From contig PCWF01000247.1 in assembly GCA_002796165.1 (NCBI GenBank), positions 1-7,065 on the forward strand: a stretch of 7,065 nucleotides of DNA, written 5' to 3'. The position numbers were made by a program, and so were the translations under genes. Below the pieces are notes generated by a model that had not been told where the DNA came from, did not search any database, and saw only the letters and a list, made by a program, of their open reading frames with translations. The first letter of the stretch is position 1; every line of letters starts with the position of its first letter. The DNA is from Nitrospinae bacterium CG11_big_fil_rev_8_21_14_0_20_56_8. GTDB taxonomy: Bacteria; Nitrospinota; Nitrospinia; Nitrospinales; VA-1. This document shows positions 5,679 through 7,065 of the stretch, in pieces.

Positions 5679-7065
5679 CCCTGAACCGGGAGCGTGAAGA
5701 AAAAGGTGGTTCCCTTGCCGAGGGTGCTGTGGACCCACACCTTTCCCCCGTGAAGGGTCACTATTTTTTTGACGATGGCGAGACCCAGGCCGGTGGACTT
5801 TTCCCCGCCGGTGGGTTTTGCGCTCAAGGTTTGAAACTCGCCAAACAGAAGTTTCTGATCTTCCTCCGATATCCCCGGTCCCTCGTCTTTCACCGAACAC
5901 TTTACGTTTCCGTTTTGCAATTCCGTGGCGATATGGATCTGCGAACCGGGGGGGGAAAACTTGATCGCGTTGCTGATATAGTTGTTGACCACCTGAACCA
6001 GGGCATGCTTGTCAAAGGGGATGTCCGGCACATTCCCCAACTCCATCTGGAGCCGTATGTTTTTCTTTTTGGCAATAAACTGGCCGACTTCCACCTGCTG
6101 GGAGATCGTCTGATTGAAGTCCTGTGTTTTGATGTCCAATTCGATTCGACCGCTCTCGATACGCGAGTAATCGAGAAGATTGTTGAGCAGATCCGTCATG
6201 AAGTTGGACGAGCTGAACATTTTCTGCAGAAAACTTTTCTGCTTTTCATTGATGTCCCCCACCTCCCCCGCAAGCATCGCCTCGCTGAACGAGCGGATGA
6301 GATAGAGAGGATTTCTCAGGTCGTGCGATGCGATCCCGAGAAACTTGTTCTTCAGTTCGTTTAAGTCTTTCAGTTTGGTATTGGCGGCGGCCAGTTCCTC
6401 GTTTCTCCTGTGGATCTGGTCTTCAATGCGGCGGTGCTCGATGGCATCGGCTATCAGGCCCCCGATGGATAGCAGGATTTCCCGGCTTCGCTCGTACCAG
6501 GGCGGTTTTTCGTCCGTGTACAGAAACAGGACTCCCACCAGTTTCTCCCGACTGAGGAGGGGAACGATGTAATGACCGTGTGCGGTCATTCCCTCGAACT
6601 TGTTTTCGTGCCGTTCGTCGGTGAAGCAACTGTCGCTGATCAAAAAATCGTGGGAAACCGCCGCCCGGCCGCAGAGGCAATTGCCGTACGGAATCTGCTT
6701 TTCCTTTTCCAGGAACTCCTGCGAAAATTCTCCGACCGTCGAAAACAGCTTGAGAACCCGGTTTTCCTCGTCGGCCAAAAAGACCCCCGCCTTCTGTTCC
6801 ACCTGAAGCTCGTTGAACGTGATGAGAACATTCAGGGCGTCCTGGATCATTTCTTCCATGGATCCGGACTTATGCAGGGCCTTGGCGACCTCGTGCAAAA
6901 CCCGGTATTCTTCCGAACGGAGCCGGGCCTGTTTCTCCAGCTCGAGCTGGGTGGTGATCTCGTACTGGACCGCGACGTAATTGATCACGCGCCCCGTGTG
7001 GGTGCGAATCGGGGAGATCGTGAGGCGGGCATGGTAGGTGGACCCATTCTTGCGTCGATTGATGA
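5672..7065 (-). CDS. PAS-GAF-HisKA-HATPase sensor histidine kinase, 5' truncated by the window edge
   Basis: A hybrid-free two-component sensor kinase; the frame stays open to the right edge, giving 463 visible residues (numbered from the codon at 7063). The GTG at 6988 is internal, because the residues before it (RRKNGSTYHARLTISPI) continue the PAS domain. In order: end of a PAS/PAC domain (1-36, NYVAVQYEIT); GAF domain (about 54-210); a signalling helix (about 212-240); HisKA with SHDLRNPL, phosphoacceptor His247 (codon 6325-6323); dimerisation helices to about 300; and a HATPase with N-box NNYISNAIKF (Asn361, Asn365), G1 DEGPGI at 393-398, F-box LFGEF and G2 STGLGLAI at 423-430. The stop is TAA at 5674-5672. 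It should autophosphorylate on His247 and pass phosphate to a response regulator not in this window; no receiver domain is attached at the C-terminus. No membrane segment is seen in the visible part. The GAF has an NCLCGRAA motif and further Cys and His residues (Cys129, Cys131, Cys146, His152, His162, His164). The signal sensed is unknown. Confidence 0.93.
   Translation of the reverse strand, partial: INRRKNGSTYHARLTISPIRTHTGRVINYVAVQYEITTQLELEKQARLRSEEYRVLHEVAKALHKSGSMEEMIQDALNVLITFNELQVEQKAGVFLADEENRVLKLFSTVGEFSQEFLEKEKQIPYGNCLCGRAAVSHDFLISDSCFTDERHENKFEGMTAHGHYIVPLLSREKLVGVLFLYTDEKPPWYERSREILLSIGGLIADAIEHRRIEDQIHRRNEELAAANTKLKDLNELKNKFLGIASHDLRNPLYLIRSFSEAMLAGEVGDINEKQKSFLQKMFSSSNFMTDLLNNLLDYSRIESGRIELDIKTQDFNQTISQQVEVGQFIAKKKNIRLQMELGNVPDIPFDKHALVQVVNNYISNAIKFSPPGSQIHIATELQNGNVKCSVKDEGPGISEEDQKLLFGEFQTLSAKPTGGEKSTGLGLAIVKKIVTLHGGKVWVHSTLGKGTTFFFTLPVQGN

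Noticed and set aside
5729..6364. A 211-codon plus-strand frame opposite the kinase
   Set aside because: It is antisense to HisKA and HATPase sequence carrying all catalytic boxes, and has no recognisable domain.

Overview
The window comes from a Gram-negative bacterial chromosome with moderately high G+C. Two products carry export signals, one a lipoprotein signal and one a Sec-type signal peptide. The coding is dense, ordinary chromosomal coding, and I see no tRNA or rRNA gene, CRISPR array, insertion sequence, phage gene or attachment site. Family content (M16C peptidase, MutS2, PAS-GAF histidine kinase with an NCLCGRAA-type GAF) and composition would suit a Nitrospinota, Nitrospirota or Desulfobacterota-like lineage, but that placement is only an impression.

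Layout: positions 1-228 (+) are the 3' end of a gene whose product looks like the C-terminus of an M16C (PreP-like) metallopeptidase. It converges on a minus-strand cluster running from 4646 down to 290. That cluster holds a lipoprotein alpha/beta hydrolase (3309-4646), mutS2 (913-3312, overlapping the hydrolase by four bases as ATGA) and an exported thiol peroxidase, tpx (290-871, 41 bases after mutS2). A 153-base divergent control region (4647-4799) separates this cluster from a plus-strand SprT-like metallopeptidase gene (4800-5582). The SprT-like gene converges on the 3' end of a minus-strand PAS-GAF-HisKA-HATPase sensor kinase gene (5672 to the right edge), whose 5' part lies outside the window.

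How the genes fit together: the minus-strand cluster is probably one transcript starting just upstream of 4646. Its products act in different places: an outer- or inner-membrane-anchored hydrolase, a cytosolic MutS2 ATPase (ribosome rescue or recombination control) and a periplasmic peroxidase. No single pathway obviously joins them. The most notable points are a Tpx that has lost its resolving cysteine and is exported, a SprT-like protease with an unrecognised N-terminal domain of about 110 residues and no zinc ribbon, a Cys/His-rich GAF segment in the kinase, and a 9-base direct repeat spaced 21 bases apart in the divergent region. I found no convincing new multi-gene defence or metabolic system.
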